Below, one piece after another: positions 1 to 8,683 of a stretch of DNA of 64,000 nucleotides. Within the stretch, counting starts at the first letter, position 1, and the number at the start of each line of letters is the position of its first letter. The notes under the pieces were generated by a model that ran no database searches, was not told the DNA's origin, and was given only the letters and a program-made list of their open reading frames with translations. The position numbers and the translations under genes are program-made. Origin of the DNA: Pseudomonas quercus (GTDB taxonomy: Bacteria; Pseudomonadota; Gammaproteobacteria; Pseudomonadales; Pseudomonadaceae); contig NZ_JAAVJI010000002.1 of the NCBI RefSeq assembly GCF_012033695.1, positions 62,001 through 126,000 of the forward strand, read 5' to 3'.

Positions 1-392
1 TGGATCGAACCAGACGAATACACATACAGGTCATACCCCTCCTCCTTCCAGCGCTTTAACGCTGCCACGGCATCTGGGTAGACATGGCCCTTGAGTTCAC
101 CGGTCTCGTATCCCCGTTGCCACACCAGCCCTTGAAGCGCTTTGAGTGGCGTCACCTTGCGGTCTTCGCTCATCCACCCTAGAAGAATATCGATGACCTG
201 TTCCAGGCTTGCATCCTGCTCGCCTGCCTCGGTACGTACCGCCGCGATCTGAACAGCGACCTGCGGGTCGTGCGCCTGCTCACGCACAAACCCAGGCAAC
301 TGACGGACCGCGTAGGGGAACAAAACGTCATACACGAACTTGACCGAGCTGGTTGTGCCTTCGATGTCGGTGAGTATGGCCTTGATGGGCAT
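1..392 (-). CDS. mtnC: Enolase-phosphatase E1 (partial, C-terminus outside window)
   Basis: MtnC is a HAD-superfamily enzyme of the methionine salvage pathway. It enolises and dephosphorylates 2,3-diketo-5-methylthiopentyl-1-phosphate to the acireductone used by MtnD. The N-terminal HAD motif I with the nucleophile Asp is visible ([16 protein letters not shown]). A downstream YVYSSGS motif matches HAD motif II. About 130 codons are present and the gene leaves the window at base 1. The start at 392 gives the family-typical N-terminus; an in-frame ATG at 413 overlaps the mtnD stop by 8 bases and is an alternative. The gene directly follows mtnD in the same operon, which supports the assignment. 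Confidence 0.93.
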   Translation of the reverse strand, partial: MPIKAILTDIEGTTSSVKFVYDVLFPYAVRQLPGFVREQAHDPQVAVQIAAVRTEAGEQDASLEQVIDILLGWMSEDRKVTPLKALQGLVWQRGYETGELKGHVYPDAVAALKRWKEEGYDLYVYSSGSI

Positions 393-405
393 TGGAAAAT
401 CCTTG

Positions 406-951
406 TCAGTCATCCAGGCGTGGAAAGTGCTGGGCGATGGGCTCACCCGTGAAATTTGCCACCCAGCCTTCGGCATTGTTGAACAGGCGAATGGCTACAA
501 AGTGAGGGTGCTCCCCCATGTCGAACCAGTGAGGTGTACCAGCGGGCACGGAAATCAGGTCGTTCTTTTCGCACAGCACGGCGTAAACGTATTCACCCAA
601 GTGCAAGGTGAACAAGCCACGACCCGCCACAAAGAAACGGACTTCGTCTTCGCCATGACGGTGCTCTTCCAGAAACTTTGCCCGCAGTGCGGCTTTGTCT
701 GGATGGTCGGCCGCCAGGCTGATCACGTCCACGGTCACATAACCGCATTCGGTCATCAGCCGGTCGATCTGCGCACGGTACGCTTCGATCACAGCCTCTT
801 GGCTGGCGCCGGGCTGTATGGGCGCAGCGGCCTCCCAACGCTCGAACCTCACGTTGTGCTCGGCCAAGGTAGCGGCGATGTCTTCAACGTGCGTCAGCAC
901 CTTGTTCGGCAGGCTTGGGGCGCTTTCGTGGTAAACGGTCAGGCAGCTCAT
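406..951 (-). CDS. mtnD: Acireductone dioxygenase (ARD)
   Basis: MtnD is a 181-aa cupin-fold metalloenzyme. It oxidises the acireductone of methionine salvage to 2-keto-4-methylthiobutyrate and formate, or, with another metal, off-pathway to methylthiopropionate and CO. The metal-binding motif [11 protein letters not shown] (H-x-H-x3-E) lies mid-protein and the fourth ligand His is in AGTPHWFD. Length is normal for bacterial ARD. It sits between mtnB and mtnC on the same strand, so substrate and product enzymes are adjacent. Start ATG at 951. Confidence 0.96.
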   Translation of the reverse strand: MSCLTVYHESAPSLPNKVLTHVEDIAATLAEHNVRFERWEAAAPIQPGASQEAVIEAYRAQIDRLMTECGYVTVDVISLAADHPDKAALRAKFLEEHRHGEDEVRFFVAGRGLFTLHLGEYVYAVLCEKNDLISVPAGTPHWFDMGEHPHFVAIRLFNNAEGWVANFTGEPIAQHFPRLDD

Positions 952-976
952 CAGGCAGCTCCTTGTAGTCGCCGTA

Positions 977-1591
977 TCAACGTACGGCTCGCATCTTCAA
1001 TTCACATTCGAACAGGAACTCGAAGGCTTCCACCTGCCGCAGGGCGTCTTGCATGCTTGCACCCCAGGTGTACAAGCCATGGCCACGGATCAGGTAGCCT
1101 ACACAGTCAGGGTGCTCGTCCAGCCAGGGTTGCACACGGCTAGCCAGGCGTGCGATGTCCTGGTCATTCTCGAAAATCGGCACCTGCACCGGGCTTTCAT
1201 GGGTAGACACACCGCTGAAGGCTTTTTGCAACTCGTAATCCTCCAGCACCAGCACAGCCCCGGAGGTCACACGCGACAGCACGGTCGCGTTGACCGAATG
1301 CGTGTGCAGCACGGCGTTGATACGGGCGTCGCAGCTGTACAGCTGGGTATGGAGCAGGGTTTCGGCAGACGGCTTCTTGCCCGGCTCCAGGCTATGGCCC
1401 TGCATGTCCGTGGCCAGCACATCGTCCAGGCCCAATGCCCCCTTGTGCTTGCCGGAGACGGTCAGCAGGGCTTCACTGGCGGACAGCCGTGCAGAATAGT
1501 TGCTGCTGGTGGCCGGGGACCAGCCTCGGGCATACAGAAAACGGCCCGCTTCGATGATCTGCCGGGCAAGGGTTTCGCGGTCTGGGATCAT
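977..1591 (-). CDS. mtnB: Methylthioribulose-1-phosphate dehydratase
   Basis: A 204-aa class II aldolase-family protein that dehydrates methylthioribulose-1-phosphate to 2,3-diketo-5-methylthiopentyl-1-phosphate, the substrate of MtnC. The zinc-binding residues HTHSVN (mid-protein) and the later GHGLYTWG are present. The open frame extends far upstream, but the start MIPDRETLARQ at 1591 is chosen because it overlaps the stop of the upstream MFS gene by four bases (ATGA), a normal coupling arrangement, and gives the family length. It is followed by mtnD and mtnC, with 25 bases before mtnD. Confidence 0.95.
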   Translation of the reverse strand: MIPDRETLARQIIEAGRFLYARGWSPATSSNYSARLSASEALLTVSGKHKGALGLDDVLATDMQGHSLEPGKKPSAETLLHTQLYSCDARINAVLHTHSVNATVLSRVTSGAVLVLEDYELQKAFSGVSTHESPVQVPIFENDQDIARLASRVQPWLDEHPDCVGYLIRGHGLYTWGASMQDALRQVEAFEFLFECELKMRAVR

Positions 1592-2739
1592 ACCGGCTCC
1601 TTCTGGGTAAATAGGACCATCATAACGGCTGCGGCAAAGGCCGCCACGCTGGCCAGTGCAAAGGTGCCGAACGGCCCCAACACCTGCCAGGCATGGCCGG
1701 AATACACCGCGCCCAAGGCGCCGCCTACACCTGCCAGGGCCGCGTACAGCGCTTGCCCCTGCCCTTGGTAGCGCAAGCCAAAGGTGGTACGCACTTTTTG
1801 TACCGCTGCGGCATGAAAGCTGCCGAAGGTGGCGGCATGGAGCACCTGGGCCAACACCAGCATCCCAACGTTGCTGGCAAACCCGCCCAGCAGCACCCAG
1901 CGAACAGCGGCCAGCACAAAGCTCACCAGCAGCACGGTATTGACGGGCCAGCGTGCAAGCAACCGGGCCATGCCCATGAACATCAGCACCTCGGCCACCA
2001 CACCCAGGGCCCAGCACAACCCGATGGCCAGGCTGCTATAGCCCAAGGTGGCCAGGTGAATACTGAAAAAGGTGTAGTACGGCCCATGGCTGAGCTGCAT
2101 CAACCCCACACACAGGTAAAAGGTGATAACCCCTGGCTGGCGCAAGCGTGCCACAAAGCCATCGCCTGGGGGTGGCGGGCTGGTTTCATCGGCTTCGCGA
2201 GCAGGCGCAGGCACCCAGGCACTGGCCAACAGAATACCGGCCATGATCACCAGTATCGTGGCCGGGTAATCCCCCATGCCGCGCCATTCGAACCAGCGCC
2301 CCAGCAGGATGACCGCTGCAATAAAACCGATGGAGCCCCACAGCCGTACCTGCCCATAACGGGTGGGCTGGGTACGCAGGTGGGCCAGGGTAATCACTTC
2401 GAACTGGGGCAGTACCGCATGCCAGAAAAACGCATGCAAGGCCATCACCAGTGCCAGCCAGGCATAGCTGTCGCCCAGGAATACCAGGCTGAAGCTGAGC
2501 AAGGTGGCCGCAGCGCCCAGCCGCACGATGCGAAGGCGATGGCCGCTGCGATCGCCTAGCCACCCCCACAGGTGCGGGGCGATGCAGCGCATCACCATGG
2601 GAATGGCCACCAGTTCGCCAATGCGCGCAGGCGCGAACCCTAGGTAGGCGAACCAGGGCGCTAGAAACGGCGCAGTGCCGCCCAGCAGGGCGAAATAGAA
2701 TAGGTAGAAGCCGGACAGCCGCCAGTAGGGAACGGCCAT
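1588..2739 (-). CDS. MFS transporter (HcaT/MFS_1-like)
   Basis: A 383-aa inner-membrane protein with about twelve hydrophobic segments, the cytoplasmic loop motif GWLGDRSGHRLRIVR between TM2 and TM3, and an N-terminus (SGFYLFYFALLGG) typical of the MFS_1-like/HcaT group. Related genes are often named 3-phenylpropionate transporters, but the substrate cannot be read from sequence. It lies 33 bases after aroC and overlaps mtnB by 4 bases, so it is probably co-transcribed with the mtn genes. A role in moving a methionine-salvage or aromatic metabolite is only an inference from position. Confidence 0.85.
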   Translation of the reverse strand: MAVPYWRLSGFYLFYFALLGGTAPFLAPWFAYLGFAPARIGELVAIPMVMRCIAPHLWGWLGDRSGHRLRIVRLGAAATLLSFSLVFLGDSYAWLALVMALHAFFWHAVLPQFEVITLAHLRTQPTRYGQVRLWGSIGFIAAVILLGRWFEWRGMGDYPATILVIMAGILLASAWVPAPAREADETSPPPPGDGFVARLRQPGVITFYLCVGLMQLSHGPYYTFFSIHLATLGYSSLAIGLCWALGVVAEVLMFMGMARLLARWPVNTVLLVSFVLAAVRWVLLGGFASNVGMLVLAQVLHAATFGSFHAAAVQKVRTTFGLRYQGQGQALYAALAGVGGALGAVYSGHAWQVLGPFGTFALASVAAFAAAVMMVLFTQKEPV

Positions 2740-2772
2740 GCTGTCAGGCCAGGCCGAGCAGGCGCGCGCAGG

Positions 2773-3867
2773 TCATGCCTGCTGGCCCAGCACCGGCGTG
2801 CCTACTCGAACATCGGCGTTCTGCCCACGGTGGCGCAGCAGTTGGTCCAGCAGCACGATGGCCATCATGGCTTCGGCGATAGGCGTTGCACGAATGCCTA
2901 CGCAGGGGTCGTGGCGGCCTTTTGTAATCATGTCCACCGACTGCCCGGCCGCGTCGATGGACTGCCCTGGCGTAGTAATGCTGGACGTAGGCTTGAGTGC
3001 CAGGTGCGCCACGATGGGCTGGCCGGAGGAGATGCCCCCCAGCACCCCACCGGCATTATTGCCCACGAACCCTTCGGGGGTGAGCAGGTCCCGGTGTTCA
3101 CTGCCACGCTGGGCCACGCTGGCAAAGCCTGCACCGATCTCCACGCCTTTAACGGCGTTGATGCTCATCAAGGCATGGGCCAGGTCGGCGTCCAGCCGGT
3201 CGAAAATGGGCTCGCCCAGGCCAGGCATCACGCCTTCGGCCACCACGGTGATTTTCGCGCCAATGGAGTCCTGGTCACGGCGCAGCTGGTCCATGTAGGC
3301 CTCCAGTTCCGGCACCTTGGAGGCATCGGCACTGAAAAAGGCATTCTGTTCCACCGAGTCCCAACTCACGAAAGGAATGTGGATAGGCCCTAGCTGGCTC
3401 ATGTAGCCACGCACCTGTATGCCCAGCGTGGCCAGGTATTTCTTGGCAATGGCCCCCGCCGCCACCCGCATGGCCGTTTCCCGTGCCGAGCTGCGACCAC
3501 CCCCACGGTAGTCCCGTACACCGTATTTATGGTGATAGGTGTAGTCCGCATGGGCGGGGCGGAACACGTCCTTGATGGCTGAGTAGTCCTTGGACTTCTG
3601 GTCCGTGTTGCGGATCAGCAAGCCGATAGGCGTACCCGTGGTATGGCCTTCGAACACCCCGGAAAGGATCTCGACCTCGTCGGCTTCCTGGCGCTGGGTG
3701 GTGTGCCGGCTAGTGCCTGGCTTGCGGCGGTCCAGGTCACGCTGCAGGTCCGCGACGTCCAGCGGCAGCCCTGGTGGGCACCCGTCGACGATGGCCAGCA
3801 GGCCAGGGCCATGGCTTTCGCCTGCGGTGGTGACGGTGAACAGCTTGCCGAAGGTGTTGCCAGACAT
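2773..3867 (-). CDS. aroC: Chorismate synthase
   Basis: A 364-aa enzyme of the shikimate pathway converting EPSP to chorismate with reduced FMN. Family signatures are all visible: GESHGPGL near residue 17, [14 protein letters not shown] near 105, [10 protein letters not shown] near 124 and GSEHRDLL in the C-terminal half. The frame is open another 119 codons upstream, but the start [12 protein letters not shown] at 3867 matches the universal N-terminus and length of the family. It is divergent from the hydrolase gene at 4004 and is the first gene of the aroC-MFS-mtnBDC run. Confidence 0.98.
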   Translation of the reverse strand: MSGNTFGKLFTVTTAGESHGPGLLAIVDGCPPGLPLDVADLQRDLDRRKPGTSRHTTQRQEADEVEILSGVFEGHTTGTPIGLLIRNTDQKSKDYSAIKDVFRPAHADYTYHHKYGVRDYRGGGRSSARETAMRVAAGAIAKKYLATLGIQVRGYMSQLGPIHIPFVSWDSVEQNAFFSADASKVPELEAYMDQLRRDQDSIGAKITVVAEGVMPGLGEPIFDRLDADLAHALMSINAVKGVEIGAGFASVAQRGSEHRDLLTPEGFVGNNAGGVLGGISSGQPIVAHLALKPTSSITTPGQSIDAAGQSVDMITKGRHDPCVGIRATPIAEAMMAIVLLDQLLRHRGQNADVRVGTPVLGQQA

Positions 3868-4003
3868 GCGAGGCGCTCCGCGAGATGAATCTGCATGAAA
3901 CTTGGGGCCGGCCAGTATACGCAGGGTAGCGAGGCAGTTCACCCTTTGCCGAACCCTGCCGAGCCGCTTCGGTCCAACCCTTCCTCTGCCCACACGGTCT
4001 ACG

Positions 4004-4957
4004 ATGTTGCGCTTCTTTATCTTGCTTGCTGCCTTGTTCACCAGCCTGGCCCAGGCTGCCCCCGCTTCCATCCTGCAACGGCCCATTGACCTGGACACCG
4101 GCACAGGGACCTTGCACGGAAGCCTGCTGCTGCCCCGCGCCAAGGGCCCAGTGCCCGTGGTGCTGATGATTTCCGGCTCTGGTGCCACCGACCGGGACGG
4201 CAACAACCCGGACGCCGGGCGCACCGACAGCCTGAAAAAGCTGGCCTGGGCCCTGGCGCGTGCCGGTATCGCCAGCGTGCGCTACGACAAACGCGGCGTG
4301 GCCAGCGGCCTGCCCCTGGCCCCCGACGAGCGAACGCTCAGCGTGGAGGGCTATGTGGCCGATGCCCAGGCCTGGGCCCGGCAATTGTCCGCTGACCCAC
4401 GGTTTGGCCCGCTGACGCTGGTTGGCCATAGCGAAGGCGCCCTGATCGCCACCTTGGCAGCCCCGGGCACCAAAGCCGTGGGTGTGGTGACCTTGTCCGG
4501 AAGCGGCCGGCCCATCGACCAGGTATTGCGAGAGCAACTGAGCGAACGCTTGCCACCGGAGCTCTATGCCCGCAGCGAACAGCTGCTGGATTCGCTCAAG
4601 GCCGGCCAAGTGGATGAGCAGGTGCCTGAGCCGTTGCAGGTGGTGTTCCGCCCTAGCGTGCAGCCCTACCTGATTTCCCTGTTCCGCCAGGACCCAGGCA
4701 AAGCGTTCGCGGCGCTGAAGGTGCCGGCGCTGATCGTCCAGGGCGAGCACGACATTCAGGTGGGCGTGAAGGACGCCGATGCCTTGGCCGCCGCCAACCC
4801 GAAGGCGCGCCGGGTGATCATTCCTGGCATGAACCATGTGCTGCGCATCGTGCCCCTGGACATGAAGCAGCAGCTGGCGTCCTACAACAACCCTAACCTG
4901 CCCTTGGCGGCAGGCCTGGCGCGGGAACTGGCCAGCTTCATCAACGCGAACCGCTGA
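4004..4957 (+). CDS. Exported alpha/beta hydrolase
   Basis: A 317-aa serine hydrolase-fold protein. The first 18 residues ([18 protein letters not shown]) look like a Sec signal peptide ending AQA, so it is probably periplasmic; this is why 4004 is preferred over the earlier in-frame start at 3902. Visible motifs are [10 protein letters not shown] (oxyanion region), the nucleophile elbow GHSEGA near residue 145, and a C-terminal GMNHVL catalytic His. The fold is clear but the substrate is unknown. It stands alone, divergent from aroC. Confidence 0.85.
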   Translation: MLRFFILLAALFTSLAQAAPASILQRPIDLDTGTGTLHGSLLLPRAKGPVPVVLMISGSGATDRDGNNPDAGRTDSLKKLAWALARAGIASVRYDKRGVASGLPLAPDERTLSVEGYVADAQAWARQLSADPRFGPLTLVGHSEGALIATLAAPGTKAVGVVTLSGSGRPIDQVLREQLSERLPPELYARSEQLLDSLKAGQVDEQVPEPLQVVFRPSVQPYLISLFRQDPGKAFAALKVPALIVQGEHDIQVGVKDADALAAANPKARRVIIPGMNHVLRIVPLDMKQQLASYNNPNLPLAAGLARELASFINANR

Positions 4958-5015
4958 GCCAGGCTTCAGCTCTGGCCTGGGTGGCCGATACCCTCCTTAC
5001 AGGAGGACTGTCACC

Positions 5016-5804
5016 ATGTCTGATACACCCCTTAACGAGGCACCGGCCGAAGCGGCTACCCCCGCCCCCGGTGCCGACCTGCCATGGGGCGATGTTGCCC
5101 CGGAGCACCGGGAAGTGCTGCGCCTGGCGGCCTTGCCCACAGACCGTACAGCGGGCCTGCGGCCCTTGCGGTTTGTGCAGTATGGCTGGGCAGAACGGCA
5201 CAGCGAGCGCTACAGCCTGCTGCGGTTGGTGATCGACCTGCCAGGCCAGCGCGTGCGCAAGGAACAGAATTGCCTGGATGTCTGGGCCGATCACCAGGAA
5301 CGACGCCTGTTCACGCTGCCGGAAACCCTCAGTATCGAACCAGCCAACCGTGGCCTGGGTCGCTTTCTACTGGCCCAGGCGGCGACCTGGGCGAAGGGGC
5401 GCTGGCCGGCCTATCGCTTGGACAGTATCGAGCTGCCCAACCGCGATGCGCTGGTGGAAGACACTCGCCTTCGGCGCGACCATGTGCTGCGCACCCATGG
5501 GTTTGATGTGGTGTACGAAGACGCTCAGCACCTCAAGGGCAGTGTAAAGCCAGTGACCGTGAATGAGCTGCTGCCCAACTGGAACGGTGACAAGCTGCAG
5601 CGGATGGACACGCTGGAAACCGCCGCGCTGCTGCAACAGGCAGATAAGGGCCTGCAGGAGCAGGAGGTGAAGCTGCGCAAGCATGAGGAGCGCCTTAACA
5701 AGTACCGGCGTGAAGATGGCAGCTTGCGGTTTACCATCGCCTGCCTGATTGCATTTGCGCTGTTTCAGGCCGCGCTCTTGATCTGGATTGCGACTCACCG
5801 ATAG
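5016..5804 (+). CDS. GNAT-like protein with coiled coil and C-terminal membrane anchor
   Basis: A 262-aa protein without an established function. Residues about 110-180 contain RGLGRFLLAQAATWA followed by ALVEDTRLRRDHVLRTHGF, which resembles the acetyl-CoA loop and C-terminal half of GNAT acetyltransferases. A Glu/Lys-rich coiled coil follows (about 205-240), then a single hydrophobic segment at the extreme C-terminus (FTIACLIAFALFQAALLIWI). The last feature suggests a tail-anchored inner-membrane protein facing the cytoplasm. A strong AGGAGG-like ribosome site lies 8-10 bases before the ATG. Acetyltransferase activity is an inference. Confidence 0.75.
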   Translation: MSDTPLNEAPAEAATPAPGADLPWGDVAPEHREVLRLAALPTDRTAGLRPLRFVQYGWAERHSERYSLLRLVIDLPGQRVRKEQNCLDVWADHQERRLFTLPETLSIEPANRGLGRFLLAQAATWAKGRWPAYRLDSIELPNRDALVEDTRLRRDHVLRTHGFDVVYEDAQHLKGSVKPVTVNELLPNWNGDKLQRMDTLETAALLQQADKGLQEQEVKLRKHEERLNKYRREDGSLRFTIACLIAFALFQAALLIWIATHR

Positions 5805-5914
5805 CGCCTGCGGCGGTGCCTGGGTCGTTCGTTCCCGGGCTTTGCCCGGTCCCACAGGGTTGAACTGCGCCGCATGTGTGGGAGCAGGGGCACCCTGCGA
5901 ACTGGCGGCGCGCG
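5805..5914. repeat. REP-like convergent intergenic region
   Basis: Between two converging genes lies GC-rich palindromic sequence including CCCGGGCTTTGCCCGG followed by TCCCACAGG, and a nearby TGTGGGAGCAGG. This combination resembles Pseudomonas REP elements. It may also act as a bidirectional transcription stop. Confidence 0.5.
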
Positions 5915-7057
5915 TTACACCAGCCGTGCACCCAGCGCCTGGACATACTGGCGCAACAACGCGCCCTCCCCTTCGATGTGCACAGCCAAGCCATCGATTT
6001 CCCGGCGTGGCGGGTAGGCTTTGCGCAGCGCATCGAAGCGTGCACGCTGTTGAGCGGCATCACCGGCCAGGCTGAGCCGGAAACGGGCGTCGTCGCTACG
6101 GGGGTCGTACACCGCACGGCATAACATGGCCAGCGCCCAGGCGGGGTCGGCGCTGCCATTCAAGGTAAGGCCCGGCAATGCCAGTGGCGGCAGCAGAGTA
6201 GCCAGAGAAACGCTAGGTTGCACGCCAGCAGCTGCACAGTAAGCCCGGTAGATCGCTTCCGTGCCCCGTTGCCGCCCCTCCAGGCTGTAGCCTGCGATGT
6301 GAGGCGTGGCGATGGCGCACAGGTCGGCCAGCGCCTCGTCGACCGCAGGCTCGTGTTCCCACACATCCAGCACCGCCTGAAGGTCATCACGGGCCAGGAG
6401 CACCCGCTTGAGTGCAGCGTTGCTGACCACAGGGCCACGGGCCGCGTTGATCAGCCAAGTGCCCTGGCGCAGGCGTTCAAGTTCGGGGCTGCCCAACAGG
6501 TGCCAGGTCGCATTAGGGCCGGTCTTGGTCAGCGGCGTGTGCAGGCTGATCACATCGCACTGTTCGATAATCTCATCCAGGCTACAGAAGTCGCCGCCCT
6601 CCACTGCCTGCCGAGGTGGGTCACACACCTTCACCCGCCAGCCGAAACCGCGCAGCACACTGGCGAGCCTGCCGCCCACCTGCCCTGCGCCCACGATGCC
6701 ATACGTCCGCTCTGGCAAGGCGGCGCCGTCCAGCTCAGCCAGGGTAAACAGGCTGCTGATCACGTAGTCCACCACGCCGCGGGCATTGCAGCCCGGCGCG
6801 CTGGCCCAGGCAATGCCTTCCTGTTGCAGCCAGGGCACATCCAGGTGATCGGTGCCGATGGTACAGGTGCCCACGAACCGCACACGGCTGCCTTCCAGCA
6901 GCGCCGGGGTTACTGGGGTCACCGAACGCACCAGCAGCACCTCAGCGTCGCATACGTCGCTGGCGGCCAGGGTGCGCCCTGGCACTCGGCGAAGTTCGCC
7001 GAAGCCTTGGAAAAAGGCGTCGGCCAAGGGGATATTTTCGTCAGCAACGATCAGCAT
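5915..7057 (-). CDS. pdxB: Erythronate-4-phosphate dehydrogenase
   Basis: A 380-aa D-isomer-specific 2-hydroxyacid dehydrogenase that oxidises 4-phosphoerythronate in DXP-dependent pyridoxal phosphate synthesis. Visible features are the NAD-binding [13 protein letters not shown] near residue 122, the NAARGP substrate-binding segment near 206, and the catalytic His in [14 protein letters not shown]-terminal PdxB-specific dimerisation domain follows, giving the family's typical 380-residue length. It lies 18 bases after tusA on the same strand. Confidence 0.97.
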   Translation of the reverse strand: MLIVADENIPLADAFFQGFGELRRVPGRTLAASDVCDAEVLLVRSVTPVTPALLEGSRVRFVGTCTIGTDHLDVPWLQQEGIAWASAPGCNARGVVDYVISSLFTLAELDGAALPERTYGIVGAGQVGGRLASVLRGFGWRVKVCDPPRQAVEGGDFCSLDEIIEQCDVISLHTPLTKTGPNATWHLLGSPELERLRQGTWLINAARGPVVSNAALKRVLLARDDLQAVLDVWEHEPAVDEALADLCAIATPHIAGYSLEGRQRGTEAIYRAYCAAAGVQPSVSLATLLPPLALPGLTLNGSADPAWALAMLCRAVYDPRSDDARFRLSLAGDAAQQRARFDALRKAYPPRREIDGLAVHIEGEGALLRQYVQALGARLV

Positions 7058-7075
7058 CGGGGGACCTATGGGCGC

Positions 7076-7330
7076 TTACTGCGCTTTTTTGCGAATCCAG
7101 TAACGATAGGTGCCAGCCGCCTCATCCTGGCCGACCAGCTCGTGGTCCAGAAACGCACAGAACTTGGGAATGTCACGCCGGGTGGACGGGTCAGTGGCGA
7201 GCACCTTCAACAAGCCGCTAGGCGGCAGGTCACGCACGGACTGGTGCAGCATCATGACCGGCTCTGGGCAGTTCAGGCCGGTGGCATCAAGCACCGCATC
7301 GACGTTCAGGTGTTCAAGGGTATCAGGCAT
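7076..7330 (-). CDS. tusA: Sulfurtransferase TusA
   Basis: An 84-aa SirA/TusA-family sulfur carrier that passes persulfide sulfur from IscS toward tRNA 2-thiouridine modification. The family motif [12 protein letters not shown] holds the active Cys near residue 21. The protein ends in the usual beta strand (YRYWIRKK). It sits between rlmM (74 bases upstream) and pdxB (18 bases downstream), all on the minus strand, as in other pseudomonads. Confidence 0.96.
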   Translation of the reverse strand: MPDTLEHLNVDAVLDATGLNCPEPVMMLHQSVRDLPPSGLLKVLATDPSTRRDIPKFCAFLDHELVGQDEAAGTYRYWIRKKAQ

Positions 7331-7404
7331 GGGCTACGTCTCCCCGTGGGCCGCTCTCGGTACATGACTCTGGTTGCATGGCTCTGGTTGCATTGAAGCA
7401 GGCA

Positions 7405-8460
7405 TCAGGTATCCAACCGGCGCAGGTGGCAGGTCACTTCTTCACGATCGTGGTACAACTGTTTGCAGCCGATGGCCACCTTGATACGGCGCGCCTGGAA
7501 GCCCTCTCGAATGCGGTCCAGCAAACGACGCACTTCCGCATAGCGCTGTTTCATGGGCAGTTTGAGGTTGACCACCGCCTCGCGGCAATGCCCTTCCCCA
7601 AGCCAGGTTTCCAGCAACGCGGCATTGCGAGCGGGTTTTTCCACGATATCGCACACCATCCAGTCCACCGGTGGCCGTGGCGCATAGGTAAACCCGTCGG
7701 CCATCAGGTGCTTGACCAGGCCAGTGTCCATCAGGCTCTGGGCCATGGGGCCATTGTCCACGGCGGTCACCAGCATACCTCGGTTCACCAGTTGCCAGGT
7801 CCAGCCCCCCGGTGCAGCACCCAGGTCCACGGCGGTCATGTCGCTGTGCAGGCGGTCGTCCCATTGGTCCCGAGGAATGAAGTGGTGCCAGGCCTCCTCC
7901 AGCTTGAGGGTAGAACGGCTCGGGGCCTCGCGGGGAAACTTCAAACGAGGAATTCCCATGGGCCACATGGCACTGTTCTGCTCCTCGGCCACGCCCAGAA
8001 ACACCTCCCGGCCACTGATAAACGTTAGCAGCAAACGGGTGCCAGGCGGGCCGGGCCGCAGCTTGCCGGCCTTTTCCAGGGCTTTGCGCAAGGGTGCTTC
8101 GAACTTGCGGCAAAAGGTAGACAGTTCCTTGCCGTCGTTGGTGTCCAGCACCTCCAGCCACAGGCTGGTACAGGCCGGGTAGCCCTCGAGCGCCTGGAGC
8201 AGCACGCTGATACGGTCGGTCTCCGGCAGGGCCACATAGTGCCCACGCGCCCATTGGCGGGGAAAGATCAACTCGCGAAAGCGCAACTGCGCCATAAGCG
8301 TGGCAGGGCCTTCGGCGTCCATGCACACGAACTCGGCACACGCCGTGCTGGGCCGGGCCTTGGCGTAGCCGGCCACACCCAGCGTGGCCGCGTGCTCGCT
8401 GATTTCCGAGCACACTTCGCCCTCGAAACCGGGGCGGCAGTGAAGCAACAAGGTATTCAT
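7405..8460 (-). CDS. rlmM: 23S rRNA 2'-O-methyltransferase RlmM (C2498)
   Basis: A 351-aa SAM-dependent enzyme that methylates the ribose of C2498 in 23S rRNA. An N-terminal THUMP-like region precedes the SAM-binding motif DLGAAPGGWTW near residue 224, and the late NLKLPMK segment carries a catalytic Lys. The frame is open 62 codons further upstream, but MNTLLLHCRPGFEGEV at 8460 matches the family start and length. It is divergent from acnA and leads the rlmM-tusA-pdxB run. Confidence 0.96.
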   Translation of the reverse strand: MNTLLLHCRPGFEGEVCSEISEHAATLGVAGYAKARPSTACAEFVCMDAEGPATLMAQLRFRELIFPRQWARGHYVALPETDRISVLLQALEGYPACTSLWLEVLDTNDGKELSTFCRKFEAPLRKALEKAGKLRPGPPGTRLLLTFISGREVFLGVAEEQNSAMWPMGIPRLKFPREAPSRSTLKLEEAWHHFIPRDQWDDRLHSDMTAVDLGAAPGGWTWQLVNRGMLVTAVDNGPMAQSLMDTGLVKHLMADGFTYAPRPPVDWMVCDIVEKPARNAALLETWLGEGHCREAVVNLKLPMKQRYAEVRRLLDRIREGFQARRIKVAIGCKQLYHDREEVTCHLRRLDT

Positions 8461-8683
8461 CCATACTCCGCAGGCCGCGCCCTGTGGCCTTGCGTTCTGC
8501 GCAAGGCGAAGGTGGCGCGGCAAACTGCGGATGATAGCGCAGCCGTTGTCACCATGGGGGCCGGCGTTGCGACCGTTCAAGCAACGAGGCACGCCATGGG
8601 AACCGTGGCGGTGCTGGGAAAGTCCAGTGCAGACAAGCTCAGCCAATGGTCCGTGCCGTGCGGGCCATCAGGAGACCCCTTAC

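Noticed and set aside
3737..4837. 366-codon minus-strand frame across aroC and the hydrolase gene
   Set aside because: It is antisense to two well-supported genes and has shadow-frame composition (His/Gln/Gly-rich).
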